DNA from: Parafrankia sp. EUN1f
GTDB lineage: Bacteria > Actinomycetota > Actinomycetes > Frankiales > Frankiaceae
Length of the DNA: 47,757 nt
Assembly: GCF_000177675.1 (NCBI RefSeq)
Contig: NZ_ADGX01000065.1
Coordinates: 1 to 47,757, forward strand
Reading direction: 5' to 3'
The notes under the pieces were generated by a model that worked only from the letters and a program-made list of their open reading frames with translations, did not search any database and was not told the DNA's origin. This document shows positions 26,043 through 34,859 of the stretch, piece after piece. Position 1 is the stretch's first letter. The number at the start of each line of letters is the position of its first letter. Both the position numbers and the translations under genes were made by a program.

Positions 26043-27605
26043 ATGGCTCGCCCGCTGTCGCGACGCACCATGCTGGGCGCCGGCGCCTGGGTCGCCGCCA
26101 CCGTCACCGGGGGCGTCGCCCTCACGGCGCGAGGAGGCGACGGCCCCGCGGCCGCGGGGCAGGCGGGCCAGTTCGGGCCCGCCGGCCAGCTCGGAACGGG
26201 CCACCGGGGACCTGCCGGTCACCTCGGGCACGGGGGCCTCAACGTGGTGACGGTCGCCAACAGGGCGCCGGCGACCTCGCCGTTCAGCGTCCCGCTCCCG
26301 GTCCCGCCGGTGCTCGCGCCGTCGTCCACGACGTCGGACACCGACACCTACGACATCACCAGCAGGGCCGGCCAGGAGGAGCTCCTCCCGGGCCACCCGG
26401 CGGAGGTGCTCGGCTACAACGGCACCTACATCGGGCCGACCATCAGGGCCAGGGTGGGCCGGCGGGTCGTGGTCCGGCACCGCAACGAGCTGACGAAGGA
26501 CACCGCGGTGCACCTGCACGGCGCGCACACGCTCGCGGCGTCCGACGGGTTCCCGACCGATGTCATCGCCCCGGGCGCGGCGCGCGCATACGAGTACCCG
26601 AACGAGCAGCCGGCGACGACGCTCTGGTACCACGACCACGCGCACCACAACGAGTCCGAGCACATCTATCGCGGGCTGCACGGCTTCTACCTGCTGGAGG
26701 ACCCGGCCGAGGCGTCGCTGGGACTGCCGTCGGGAGACTTCGACATCCCGGTCATGCTGTCGGACGCGACCTTCGACGCCGACGGGCAGCTCGTCTACGC
26801 GCTCCTCGACGAGGCGGGCCGGACGACCCTGCTCACCAACGGCCGGCCGGCGCCGTACTTCGAGGTCCAGGCCCGCAAGTACAGGTTCCGGCTGCTGAAC
26901 GCCGCGAACATGCGCATCTTCGACCTGGTGCTCGGCAGGAACGAGGAGTTCACGCAGATCGCCGGCGACGGCGGGCTCCTGCCCGTCCCGGCGCGGGTCC
27001 GCGCGCTGCGGCTCAGCCCGGCGGAGCGGGTCGACATCGTGATCGACTTCTCGCGCTACCAGCCCGGCACCCAGCTCCAGCTCACCAACACCCGCAATCT
27101 TCTCGACCCGGCCGCGCCGGTCTCCCAGCCCGTTCTCCGGTTCGACGTGGTGGCCGCGACCGGGACCGACACCAGCAGGGTGCCCACGACCCTCACGTCG
27201 CTGCCCGCCCTGGCGCCGGCCACCCGGGTGCGCGACGTCGTGCTCGCGTTCGACACGGTCGCGTACTCCTTCGTGCTCAACGGGAAGGTGTTCGACCCGA
27301 ACCGTGTCGATTTTCGGATCAGGCGGGGGACGACCGAGATCTGGCGGATCACGAACCCGGTTGTCCCGGTCGCCGTGTACCACAACCTGCATCTGCACCT
27401 GGTGCAGTTCCGGGTGCTCGACCGCAACGGTGCCCCGCCCGGCCCAGGCGAGTCGGGCTGGAAGGACACGGTCCTGCTCGCGCCCGGCGAGACCGTGAGA
27501 GTACAGGCCACCTTCAGTGAGTACCTGGGTAAGTTCGTCTATCACTGCCATGCCGTGGACCATGCCAGTATCGGCATGATGGCCGTATTCGAAACGTATG
27601 CCTGA
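26043..27605 (+). CDS. Tat-exported multicopper oxidase (CotA/phenoxazinone-synthase type)
   Basis: A 520-residue protein. The N-terminal SRRTMLG followed by a hydrophobic stretch is a twin-arginine signal, so folded copper-loaded enzyme is exported. All four copper-ligand clusters are present: VHLHGAH, WYHDHAHH, HNLHLHLVQF (Asn where the usual motif has Pro) and YHCHAVDHASIGMM, the last containing the type 1 Cys, His and Met. It would oxidise phenols, aminophenols or metal ions with O2. ATG 26043 follows TGGAGG by nine bases. A link to the polyketide is speculative, although phenoxazinone-synthase-like oxidases do act on aminophenols. A role in copper tolerance is the simpler reading. Confidence 0.92.
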   Translation: MARPLSRRTMLGAGAWVAATVTGGVALTARGGDGPAAAGQAGQFGPAGQLGTGHRGPAGHLGHGGLNVVTVANRAPATSPFSVPLPVPPVLAPSSTTSDTDTYDITSRAGQEELLPGHPAEVLGYNGTYIGPTIRARVGRRVVVRHRNELTKDTAVHLHGAHTLAASDGFPTDVIAPGAARAYEYPNEQPATTLWYHDHAHHNESEHIYRGLHGFYLLEDPAEASLGLPSGDFDIPVMLSDATFDADGQLVYALLDEAGRTTLLTNGRPAPYFEVQARKYRFRLLNAANMRIFDLVLGRNEEFTQIAGDGGLLPVPARVRALRLSPAERVDIVIDFSRYQPGTQLQLTNTRNLLDPAAPVSQPVLRFDVVAATGTDTSRVPTTLTSLPALAPATRVRDVVLAFDTVAYSFVLNGKVFDPNRVDFRIRRGTTEIWRITNPVVPVAVYHNLHLHLVQFRVLDRNGAPPGPGESGWKDTVLLAPGETVRVQATFSEYLGKFVYHCHAVDHASIGMMAVFETYA

Positions 27606-27677
27606 CGCGCGTCGGCGGATTCCGCGCCATGGCGGAGAACGTGCTGGTGGGGAACACTTGAGCAGATAGCGGAATGC

Positions 27678-27683
27678 TAGGAT
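27678..27683 (+). promoter_or_regulatory. Putative -10 box TAGGAT, leaderless Nudix gene
   Basis: TAGGAT is a near-consensus actinobacterial -10 sequence and ends seven bases before ATG 27691, leaving no room for a ribosome site. Confidence 0.45.
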
Positions 27684-27690
27684 CGGGCGC

Positions 27691-28146
27691 ATGTCAGCGC
27701 CCGCGTCTTTTCCGCTCAGCCGGCGTGAATTCGAGGAAACCTATCGCCGTGTGCCGCGCCTGTGCGTCGAGGTCGTGATCCGGCAGCCGGATGGTGTACT
27801 GCTGGTCCAGCGGGAGATCGACCCGTGCCGCGGGCAGTGGCATCTGCCGGGCGGCACCGTGTTCTTCGGTGAGTCGCTGCCGGCCGCGGTGGTGCGGGTG
27901 GCGCGCCGTGAGCTGGGGGTCTCCGTCACGGCCGGGGACATGCTCGGGTATCTGGAGTATCCGAGCGTGGTGGCTGACGGGTACTGGGGGTGGCCGGTCG
28001 GCATCGCCTTCGCGGCCACCATCGTCGGCGGTCGCGTGGTCGGCAGCGACGAGGGCCGGCAGACCGGCTGGTTCACCGACATCCCCGCGAACACCGTGCG
28101 CGAACAGGCGGACTTTCTCCGCCCACTCGTCCCGTCGGCGCCCTGA
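27691..28146 (+). CDS. Nudix hydrolase, GDP-mannose mannosyl hydrolase-like
   Basis: A 151-residue Nudix-fold protein. The box is degenerate: GTVFFGESLPAAVVRVARRELGV keeps the first Glu and the final E-L-G but lacks the R-E-x-x-E core of phosphohydrolase Nudix enzymes. The same pattern, including LPGG and the ELG end, occurs in GDP-mannose mannosyl hydrolases, which release the sugar instead of cleaving the diphosphate. A nucleotide-sugar substrate is thus plausible. It stands alone between the copper oxidase and the SARP regulator. Confidence 0.8.
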   Translation: MSAPASFPLSRREFEETYRRVPRLCVEVVIRQPDGVLLVQREIDPCRGQWHLPGGTVFFGESLPAAVVRVARRELGVSVTAGDMLGYLEYPSVVADGYWGWPVGIAFAATIVGGRVVGSDEGRQTGWFTDIPANTVREQADFLRPLVPSAP

Positions 28147-28533
28147 CTCCGCCTGGAAGCACGGTGCCGGCCGTACCGTCCGGCGTTTCGTCCTACTGAG
28201 AGAGGAGTCACAGGAGTCCGGGTGGCTGGATACTTCCTCCAGGTGACGCCTAGGCTCCAGGCTGTGCTCCATGGCGTGGTACTGACCCGTCGCTTCTACG
28301 TCGATTTCGTCCGGGTGAACGGCGCCGCCTGTCAGGTCCCCTGACCGCGTCAGCGCCCGGATCATCCTTCCCCGGCGTCCTTCCGGCCTGGCCGGCCGAC
28401 GCGCAGGGCACAGGAGTGGACCCTGACCGCGGTTCTGGCCGTGTCCGTTCCGTACGCCGCCACCGTGTCCCCGGGAACCGCCCTGGCGGCTGTCCGCGGG
28501 CCGGGCGGTCCAGACCGTAGAAGGTAGAGATCG
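28147..28533. other. Intergenic region before the SARP regulator
   Basis: A 387-bp stretch with no supported gene. The only structures seen are the small palindrome gtcagg-tcc-cctgac at 28331-28345, a possible operator, and the repeated word ggagtc near 28203-28220. The promoter of the regulator presumably lies here. Confidence 0.4.
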
Positions 28534-31500
28534 GTGCAACTCCATGTCTTGGGTCCTTTGGAGGTAGTCCGGGACGGCGTGCCGGTCGCCGTGCACGGAC
28601 TGCACCAGCGCGCCACGCTCGGTTACCTGCTGCTGTATCCGCGGACCGCCGTGGCGACGAGCCGGCTGCGCGCGGCGCTGTGGGGCGATGAAGCGCCGGT
28701 CACCGCGCGCAAGATGGTGCAGAACGCGGTCGCCGGCCTGCGCCGTACCCTGCGCGGCAGTGGTGCCGACGTGCTGACCAGGTCGCCGGGGTACCTGCTG
28801 GAGGTCGACCCGGGCCAGGTCGACGCTTTTCTCTTCCAGGACATCTGGGCCCGGGGGCAGGCGGCGCTCGCCAGCGGCTCCTGGGAGACCGCGGCCGCGA
28901 CGCTGTCCTCGGCGCTCGATCTGTGGCGCGGTCCGGTGCTGGCCGACCTGGCCGAGGAGGGCATCTCCTGGGCGGAGATGACCGGGCTGGAGAGTGCCCG
29001 TGCGGTGGCGTTCGAGGATCGTGTCGAGGCCGAGCTCGCCCTCGGGCGCCACCGTGTCCTGGTGGCGGAGCTGGAGGCCGCGGTCGCCGGCAATCCGCTG
29101 CGTGAGCGGCTGAGCGGCCTGCTGATGCTGGCGCTCTACCGGTGTGGCCGCCAGACAGACGCCCTGGACGTGTTCCGCCAGACCCGCGCGCTGCTGGCCG
29201 AGCAGTTCGGCCTCGACCCGGGCGAGGAACTGCGCCGGCTGGAACGAGCGATCCTCGCGCACGAGCCCTGGCTGAGCGCGCCGGACGCCGCCGGTCGCCT
29301 CGCCGGCCACCGGCACGGCTCACGGGCGACGGGGAGCCGGGAGCCGGTGCGTCCAGTGCTGGTGCGCCCAGTGCCAGGCCCGACCGCTGATGATGAGGGG
29401 AACGCGACCACGGAGAGCGGGACCACGGGGAACGCGACCACGGCCGATGGCGGGGCGGGCGGCGGCGCCGGTCACGGCGCCGGTCACGGAGCCGGTCACG
29501 GAGCCGGTCACGACGTCAGTGCCGAGGCAGGTCATGGCGCCCGTCACGGTGCAGGTCCCGGGGCACGTCTCGGTGCCGGCCAGACCTCGGTGCACACCAG
29601 CCTGCGGGTCGGCGCGGATCTGCTCGCGCGGGCGAGCCAGAGCGCCGCGGCGCCGGCCGACGGCGCCGCGGCGTGGAAGTGGGTCAGCGTGCTGGCGCTG
29701 CGGGTCGAGACCGGGGCGGCCGCCGACGGCGTCGCCGACCCGGAGGACGTCGCCGCCCTGCTGGGTGAGGTCACCGAGATCGTGCGGGCCGAGACGCAGC
29801 GGTTCGGTGGCACGGCACAGGTGATGCTGGAGCCGGTGTGGGTGGCGGTGTTCGGGGTGCCCCGTACCCACGAGGACGACGCGGAGCGGGCGGTGCGCGC
29901 GGGCCTCGCCATCCGGCGCGGCGTCGCCCGGCTGGCCGCCGCCCGCGGTGCCGGCGCGCTGCCCGGGGGGCTGCGGATGGCCGTCGCGACCGGCCTGGTG
30001 CTGACCTCCGCCGACGTCGGTGAGGGGACAGTCGCGCCCGGCACGGTCAGGATCTTCGGCGAGGTCGCCGGCAACTGCATCGGGCTGCTGGCGTCGGTGC
30101 CCGCCGGTGAGCTGTGGGTCTGCGACACGACGCGGGGCGCCTCCGACGGCGCGTTCACCTACGCCGCCAAGGATGCCGGCGGCAGGGGCACCGGGAACGT
30201 GGTGGGCGTGCGGCCCGACCTGCCCGGCGAGGACGAGGAGGACGAGGGGGAGGCGCCCGCGGCCCCGCCGTTCGTCGAGCGGGAGTACGAGAAGGATCTT
30301 CTGCATCGGCTGCTCGCCGAGGTCGTCCGCCGCCGCCGGCCCCGGCTGGTCACGATCCTCGGCGATCCCGGGATCGGCAAGAGCCGGCTGCTGCGGGAGT
30401 TCAGCCGTGAGGCTCGGGCAAACGCCGACACCGCGGGGGTGCGGGTGCTCGACGGCCGGGTGCGCCGGTTCGGTCGAGGCACGTTCGAGCCGCTCGCCGA
30501 CGTGGTGCGCGCCGCCGCGGACCTCGCGCCCGACGCCGGCGGCCTCTCCGCCGTCGGCCGGCTCGCCGCCGCGCTCGAAGGGCTCGACGGTGACACCCTC
30601 GGTGCGCGCCGCCTGGCCGCCGAGCTCCGTCCGCTGCTCGACGGGAAGACGGCCGGTGAGGACCGGCTCGCCTCGGCGGACGCGCGGGACCGCGCGGAGG
30701 CACGGGAGGCCCTGTTCGCCGCCTGGTGCCGGATGCTCGAGCGCATCGCGGCCGCCGGGCCGACCATCCTCGTCGTCGAGGACCTGCACCGGGCCGACGA
30801 CGCGCTGCTGGACCTGCTCGAAGACCTCGACGAACGACTGGCCCCCGTCCCGCTGCTGGTCGTCGCCACCGCCCGGCCCGAACTGCTCGAACGGCGGCGG
30901 CGCTGGGCCGGTGGCAAGCGCGACGCCACCGTGATGCACGTCGAGCAGCTTTCCGCGGATGCCATCCAGTGGCTGCTGGTGACGCTCGCGGTGCGCTATG
31001 GGCTGCGGCCCGACCTGTCGGTGCCCACGACGATGTCGGTCGGCCATGCCGGCGGGCAGTGCGGGGTCGTCGCACGGGTCGGAGGCAACCCGCTGTTCGC
31101 GGCCGAGTACGCGCGCATGCTGCGGGACAGCCGCCTCGCTCCGGAGAGCGTGCCCGTGCTCACCGTCGACAGCGCCGGGCTGGTCCCCCCGCCCAGCGGG
31201 CAGGTGCGGATTCCCCAGATCGTGCACAACGTGATCTCCGGCTGGTTGGACACCCTCGCCCCGGCGGCCCAGAGCGTGCTGCTGTGCGCGGCGGTGTTCG
31301 GCGGCGCCGTCGGGGCGGAACCGGTGGCCGCGGTGTGCGGCCTGGACCATCTGGACGCCGTGCGCGCGCTGGGCTACCTGGAGCGGCGGGGCTTCCTGCA
31401 CCGGCCCGACGAGCCGCCGGCCCGGCTCCCGGCCGCGCTGGAGTCCGGCTACCAGTTCCGGCACGCGTTCGTGCGCGACGTCGCCTACTCGCGGCTGCCG

Positions 31501-31686
31501 CGCCGGGTCCGGGCCGACTACCACCACCGGATCGCCGAGTGGCTCGAGCGGACCGGCGCCCAGGACGGCCCGCTCCAGGATCTGTGCGCGCACCACCAGA
31601 CGCGCGCGGCGCGCCTCGCCGGAGCTCCCGCCGACCGGAGCCGGACCGGCCACGTGTCATACCCGCTCGGGCTTCCGGTGGGCTGA
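28534..31686 (+). CDS. SARP-family regulator with cyclase-like and AAA/STAND ATPase domains
   Basis: A 1050-residue protein. Residues 1-95 form the OmpR-like DNA-binding domain of SARPs (MQLHVLGPLEVVRDG... LRAALWG... LRRTLRGSGADVLTRSPGYLLE), and 96-245 the bacterial transcriptional activation domain. After a low-complexity linker containing four tandem GAGH units (311-326), residues about 380-560 resemble class III nucleotide cyclases (VAVFGVPRTHEDDAERAVRAGLAIRRG). The metal-binding Asp residues are not evident, so it is probably a sensor or relic. An ATPase follows, with Walker A GDPGIGKS at 610-617 and Walker B TILVVEDLHRADD. GTG 28534 has GAAGG nine bases upstream. SARPs bind direct repeats and activate antibiotic clusters; targets could be the polyketide genes or the operon at 32 kb. 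Confidence 0.88.
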   Translation: MQLHVLGPLEVVRDGVPVAVHGLHQRATLGYLLLYPRTAVATSRLRAALWGDEAPVTARKMVQNAVAGLRRTLRGSGADVLTRSPGYLLEVDPGQVDAFLFQDIWARGQAALASGSWETAAATLSSALDLWRGPVLADLAEEGISWAEMTGLESARAVAFEDRVEAELALGRHRVLVAELEAAVAGNPLRERLSGLLMLALYRCGRQTDALDVFRQTRALLAEQFGLDPGEELRRLERAILAHEPWLSAPDAAGRLAGHRHGSRATGSREPVRPVLVRPVPGPTADDEGNATTESGTTGNATTADGGAGGGAGHGAGHGAGHGAGHDVSAEAGHGARHGAGPGARLGAGQTSVHTSLRVGADLLARASQSAAAPADGAAAWKWVSVLALRVETGAAADGVADPEDVAALLGEVTEIVRAETQRFGGTAQVMLEPVWVAVFGVPRTHEDDAERAVRAGLAIRRGVARLAAARGAGALPGGLRMAVATGLVLTSADVGEGTVAPGTVRIFGEVAGNCIGLLASVPAGELWVCDTTRGASDGAFTYAAKDAGGRGTGNVVGVRPDLPGEDEEDEGEAPAAPPFVEREYEKDLLHRLLAEVVRRRRPRLVTILGDPGIGKSRLLREFSREARANADTAGVRVLDGRVRRFGRGTFEPLADVVRAAADLAPDAGGLSAVGRLAAALEGLDGDTLGARRLAAELRPLLDGKTAGEDRLASADARDRAEAREALFAAWCRMLERIAAAGPTILVVEDLHRADDALLDLLEDLDERLAPVPLLVVATARPELLERRRRWAGGKRDATVMHVEQLSADAIQWLLVTLAVRYGLRPDLSVPTTMSVGHAGGQCGVVARVGGNPLFAAEYARMLRDSRLAPESVPVLTVDSAGLVPPPSGQVRIPQIVHNVISGWLDTLAPAAQSVLLCAAVFGGAVGAEPVAAVCGLDHLDAVRALGYLERRGFLHRPDEPPARLPAALESGYQFRHAFVRDVAYSRLPRRVRADYHHRIAEWLERTGAQDGPLQDLCAHHQTRAARLAGAPADRSRTGHVSYPLGLPVG
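29464..29511 (+). repeat. Four tandem 12-bp units in the SARP regulator linker
   Basis: ggcgccggtcac occurs twice, then ggagccggtcac twice. The units encode GAGH repeats in frame, in the linker between DNA-binding and cyclase-like domains. Confidence 0.85.
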
Positions 31687-31822
31687 CACCGAACGCCGGG
31701 CAGCGGCGGGATCGGCTGACGGCATGGCGCCGGCGCCGGCGTGGGCGGAGAGCATTCATCCGTCCTACGCCGTGGCCTGAATCCGGTCGCGGCCGAGGAT
31801 TCTTCCGAGCGCCCTCGGTCCG

Positions 31823-31845
31823 GGCTGACGGAACTGCCGTCAGCC
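31823..31845 (+). terminator. Hairpin downstream of the SARP gene
   Basis: A perfect 9-bp stem ggctgacgg/ccgtcagcc with a five-base loop stands 137 bases after the regulator stop. No T-run follows directly. It is the best terminator candidate between this gene and the operon at 32 kb. Confidence 0.4.
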
Positions 31846-32084
31846 GGGACCGGCCTCGATCTGTCGCACCCCCTTATGAACCCTTGTTCTTTCCCTTGTG
31901 ATCCCTTTTCCTTTTCCGCGGGGCTTGGACGCGGGTGCTCCTGTGGCAGCATCCTCCCAGGAGGCCCCTGGCTCGTTCGGTGGATATCTCGTCACCGGTC
32001 GGCCCGTCCGGATCGTGGCCGGGAATACCTGGTGGCCGGAATGCCCGATGGCCGGGAATACGACGGGGAAATTCGGGAGGTGGG
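31846..32084. promoter_or_regulatory. Promoter region of the glycosidase operon with three direct repeats
   Basis: No gene is supported here. A pyrimidine-rich, relatively AT-rich stretch (about 31870-31920) may contain the promoter. Further down, tggccgggaatac occurs at 32016-32028 and 32049-32061, with a variant tggccggaatgc at 32033-32044. The starts are 17 and 16 bases apart, and the last copy ends 23 bases before GTG 32085. Confidence 0.45.
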
Positions 32085-34859
32085 GTGTCCGCCCCAAATA
32101 ATCTGCGTGTCGAGCACCTGGTCGACCCGCTTGGTCTGACGGTCCGGGTTCCGCGGCTGAGCTGGTGGCTGCCCGAGGGGACGCGCCGGCAGTCGGCCTA
32201 CCGGATCCGTGCCGTGGTGGACGGTGTCGGCTGGGACACCGGACGGGTCGAGTCGGATCGCAGCCTGTTCGTTCCCTACGGCGGGCCGGCGTTGCGGTCG
32301 GGCCAGCGCGTCAGCTGGGCGGTGAAGGTCTGGACGGACACCGGGGAGAGTGCGTGGTCGCCGACCGCCCGGTGGGAGATGGGACTGCTCGAGCCCGAGG
32401 ACTGGGTGGCGTCCTGGATCCGCCCCGACGAGGGCGCGGCGGTGCCGCCGGCGGGATGGCGGCCCGGCTACCTGCTGCGGGGCGAGGGCCTCGTCACCCG
32501 GCCGGTGCGTGCTGCCCGGCTGTACGTGACCGCACAGGGTGTGTACGAGGTGTTCCTGAACGGCACGCGGGTGGGCGACGCCGAGCTCGCCCCCGGACCG
32601 TCCGCCTACCGCTCGCGGCTGCAGGTCCAGGCGTACGACGTCACCGAGCTGGTCACCGTCGGCACGAACGCGCTGGGCGCGATCGTCAGCGACGGGTGGT
32701 ACCGCGGCCGGACCTGCTACCACCGCCTCCCGGACGGGTTCGGGGAGCGGACCGGGCTGCTCGCCCAGCTCCAGGTCGAGCATGACGACGCGACCAGAAC
32801 CGTCATCGGCACCGGCCCCGGCTGGCGCGGCACCGTCGGCGCGATCCGGGCGGCGGACCTCTCCGACGGGCAGGAGACCGACTTCCGCCACGACCGGCCG
32901 GGCTGGGACCGGCCGGGAGCCGCCGTCACCGGCTGGTCCCCGGTGCGCCTCGCGGGGGAGCGGGGCGACGAGGTTCCCACGACGCGGCTCGTCTCGTCGC
33001 CCGCGCCCCCGATCCGCCGCCTGGCCTCCCTGCGCCCGGTCGCGATCACCCGTCCGCGCCCGGGCAGCCAGGTGGTCGACTTCGGGCAGAACATCCACGG
33101 CTGGGTGCGGCTGACGCGGCTGGGCCCGGCGGGCACCGCGCTGGCGCTGGCCCACGCGGAGGCGCTCGATCCCGTCACCGGGGACGTCGACCCGTCGACC
33201 GGCGAGGCCACGATCCGCTGGTATGAGCCCCCTCGCGGCGTCCAGGGCGACCGGGTGGTCTCCGCGGGCCGGCCCGGGGACGTGTTCGAACCGCGGCACA
33301 CCCGGCACGGCTTCCGTTACCTGCGGATCGAGGGACATCCGGAGGAGATCACCGCGGACGACGTGTCCGCCGTCGTCGTGGGCTCCGACCTGCCCCGGAC
33401 GGGCTGGTTCCAGTGCAGTGACGAGCGGATCAACCAGCTCTACGAGGTCGCCTTCTGGACGTTGCGCAACCAGCAGTGGGGCACCCCGACAGCCGAGATC
33501 ACCCGGGAGTGCTCCGGCGGGACCGACTGGGGGGTCAACGTCCCCACCGGCGTGCTGTTCCACGACGTCTCCGGGTTCAGCGTCTCGTGGCTGCGCGACC
33601 TCGCGGCGGACCAGTGGCCGGACGGGAAGATCAGGAACTACGCCCCCGACCCGCTCGGCCCGGGGAGCCTGACGGCGCACGCCGCGGTGCCGCAGGGCCA
33701 GGCCGCGTGGGCGGACGCCGCCGTCCTGGTCCCCTGGGAGATCTGGCGGGTCTACGGCGACGAGGAGCTGCTCGCGGAGCAGTACCCGTCGATGGCCGCC
33801 TGGGTCGACTACGTGGCGACGGTGGCCCGGGAACAGCGCCACCACTCGCGCCGGGCGGCCCGGCCGGATCCCGCGCCGCATGAGCGGTTCCTCTGGGACA
33901 CCGGTTACCACTTCGGCGAGTTCCTGGAGCCCGCCCCGCCGCGCGAGACCCCCCGCCCGACGCAGCAGGAGCTGGCCTGGGGACGGGAGATCCACACCCT
34001 TGACGAGATCGACGCCTTCCTCGTGCCCGTCTTCGGGCGGGTCGAGGACGCCGACCACGGGATCTTCGCGACCGCGTACTTCCACCAGTCCACCGCGCTG
34101 CTCGCACGGGTCGCGGCGCACCTGGGTCACGCCGCCGACGCCGAGCGGTACCAGGCGCTGGCCGCGAGTATCCGGGCCGCCTGGCAGGCCGAGTTCGTCC
34201 ACGCCGACGGCACGCTGGCCGTGGACACCCAGGCGACCCACCTGCGGGCGCTGGCGTTCGGCCTGGTTCCCGACGAGCTGCGCGAGCAGACCGCCCGCCG
34301 GCTGGTCGAGCTGATCCGCGAGGCCGGCACCCACCCCGGCACCGGGCTGCCCTCGACCCGGCTGCTGCTGCCCGTCCTGGCCGACACGGGGCATGTGGAC
34401 GTCGCCTACGAGCTGCTCTTCCAGGACACCGAGCCGTCCTGGCTGACCACGCTCGACCGCGGCGGCACGACGTTCGCGGAGATCTGGAACGGCATCAGCG
34501 CCGACGGCCACGCCCGGCTGGCCCAGAACTTCCCGGCCCGCGCCAGCGTCGTCGAGTTCCTGCACGGCCACGTCGCCGGCATCGCACCCTCCGGTGACCC
34601 CGATGCGCCCGGCTACCGTCGGTTCCGGGTCGCCCCGCGGCCGGGCGGCGGCCTGACCTGGGCCGAGGCACGCCTCGACTCGCCCTACGGACGGGTCGAG
34701 GCCTCCTGGCGGATCGAGGACGGCCGGTTCTCCCTCACCGTCGTGGTCCCGCCCGGTACCACCGCCGAGATCACCCTGCCCGACGGCTCCCACGCCGAGG
34801 TCGAGCCGGGCGCCTCGGTCCACACCTGTGCCCTCGACCGCGAGGCGGTGACCGCATGA
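32085..34859 (+). CDS. GH78 (alpha-L-rhamnosidase)-like protein with altered catalytic motif
   Basis: About 924 residues in the domain order of bacterial alpha-L-rhamnosidases: an N-terminal beta-sandwich (LRVEHLVDPLGL... PRLSWWL), a galactose-binding-like domain (AARLYVTAQGVYEVFLNGTRVGD, GWYRGR), a concanavalin-like part (VDFGQNIHGWVRL) and an (alpha/alpha)6 barrel. The putative base Glu799 is present in TTFAEIWNGI. The usual acid-bearing stretch DCPxRDERLGWTGDAQ reads AEITRECSGGTDWGVNV around residues 468-484, so substrate or activity may differ. GTG 32085 follows GGGAGG closely; upstream in-frame starts lie in the repeat region. No signal peptide is seen, so it acts in the cytoplasm if so. 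Its stop overlaps the SDR start (ATGA). Confidence 0.85.
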   Translation: MSAPNNLRVEHLVDPLGLTVRVPRLSWWLPEGTRRQSAYRIRAVVDGVGWDTGRVESDRSLFVPYGGPALRSGQRVSWAVKVWTDTGESAWSPTARWEMGLLEPEDWVASWIRPDEGAAVPPAGWRPGYLLRGEGLVTRPVRAARLYVTAQGVYEVFLNGTRVGDAELAPGPSAYRSRLQVQAYDVTELVTVGTNALGAIVSDGWYRGRTCYHRLPDGFGERTGLLAQLQVEHDDATRTVIGTGPGWRGTVGAIRAADLSDGQETDFRHDRPGWDRPGAAVTGWSPVRLAGERGDEVPTTRLVSSPAPPIRRLASLRPVAITRPRPGSQVVDFGQNIHGWVRLTRLGPAGTALALAHAEALDPVTGDVDPSTGEATIRWYEPPRGVQGDRVVSAGRPGDVFEPRHTRHGFRYLRIEGHPEEITADDVSAVVVGSDLPRTGWFQCSDERINQLYEVAFWTLRNQQWGTPTAEITRECSGGTDWGVNVPTGVLFHDVSGFSVSWLRDLAADQWPDGKIRNYAPDPLGPGSLTAHAAVPQGQAAWADAAVLVPWEIWRVYGDEELLAEQYPSMAAWVDYVATVAREQRHHSRRAARPDPAPHERFLWDTGYHFGEFLEPAPPRETPRPTQQELAWGREIHTLDEIDAFLVPVFGRVEDADHGIFATAYFHQSTALLARVAAHLGHAADAERYQALAASIRAAWQAEFVHADGTLAVDTQATHLRALAFGLVPDELREQTARRLVELIREAGTHPGTGLPSTRLLLPVLADTGHVDVAYELLFQDTEPSWLTTLDRGGTTFAEIWNGISADGHARLAQNFPARASVVEFLHGHVAGIAPSGDPDAPGYRRFRVAPRPGGGLTWAEARLDSPYGRVEASWRIEDGRFSLTVVVPPGTTAEITLPDGSHAEVEPGASVHTCALDREAVTA

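Noticed and set aside
26016-27692. Minus-strand frame opposite the multicopper oxidase
   Set aside because: All four copper motifs lie on the plus strand; the reverse frame has none of any family.
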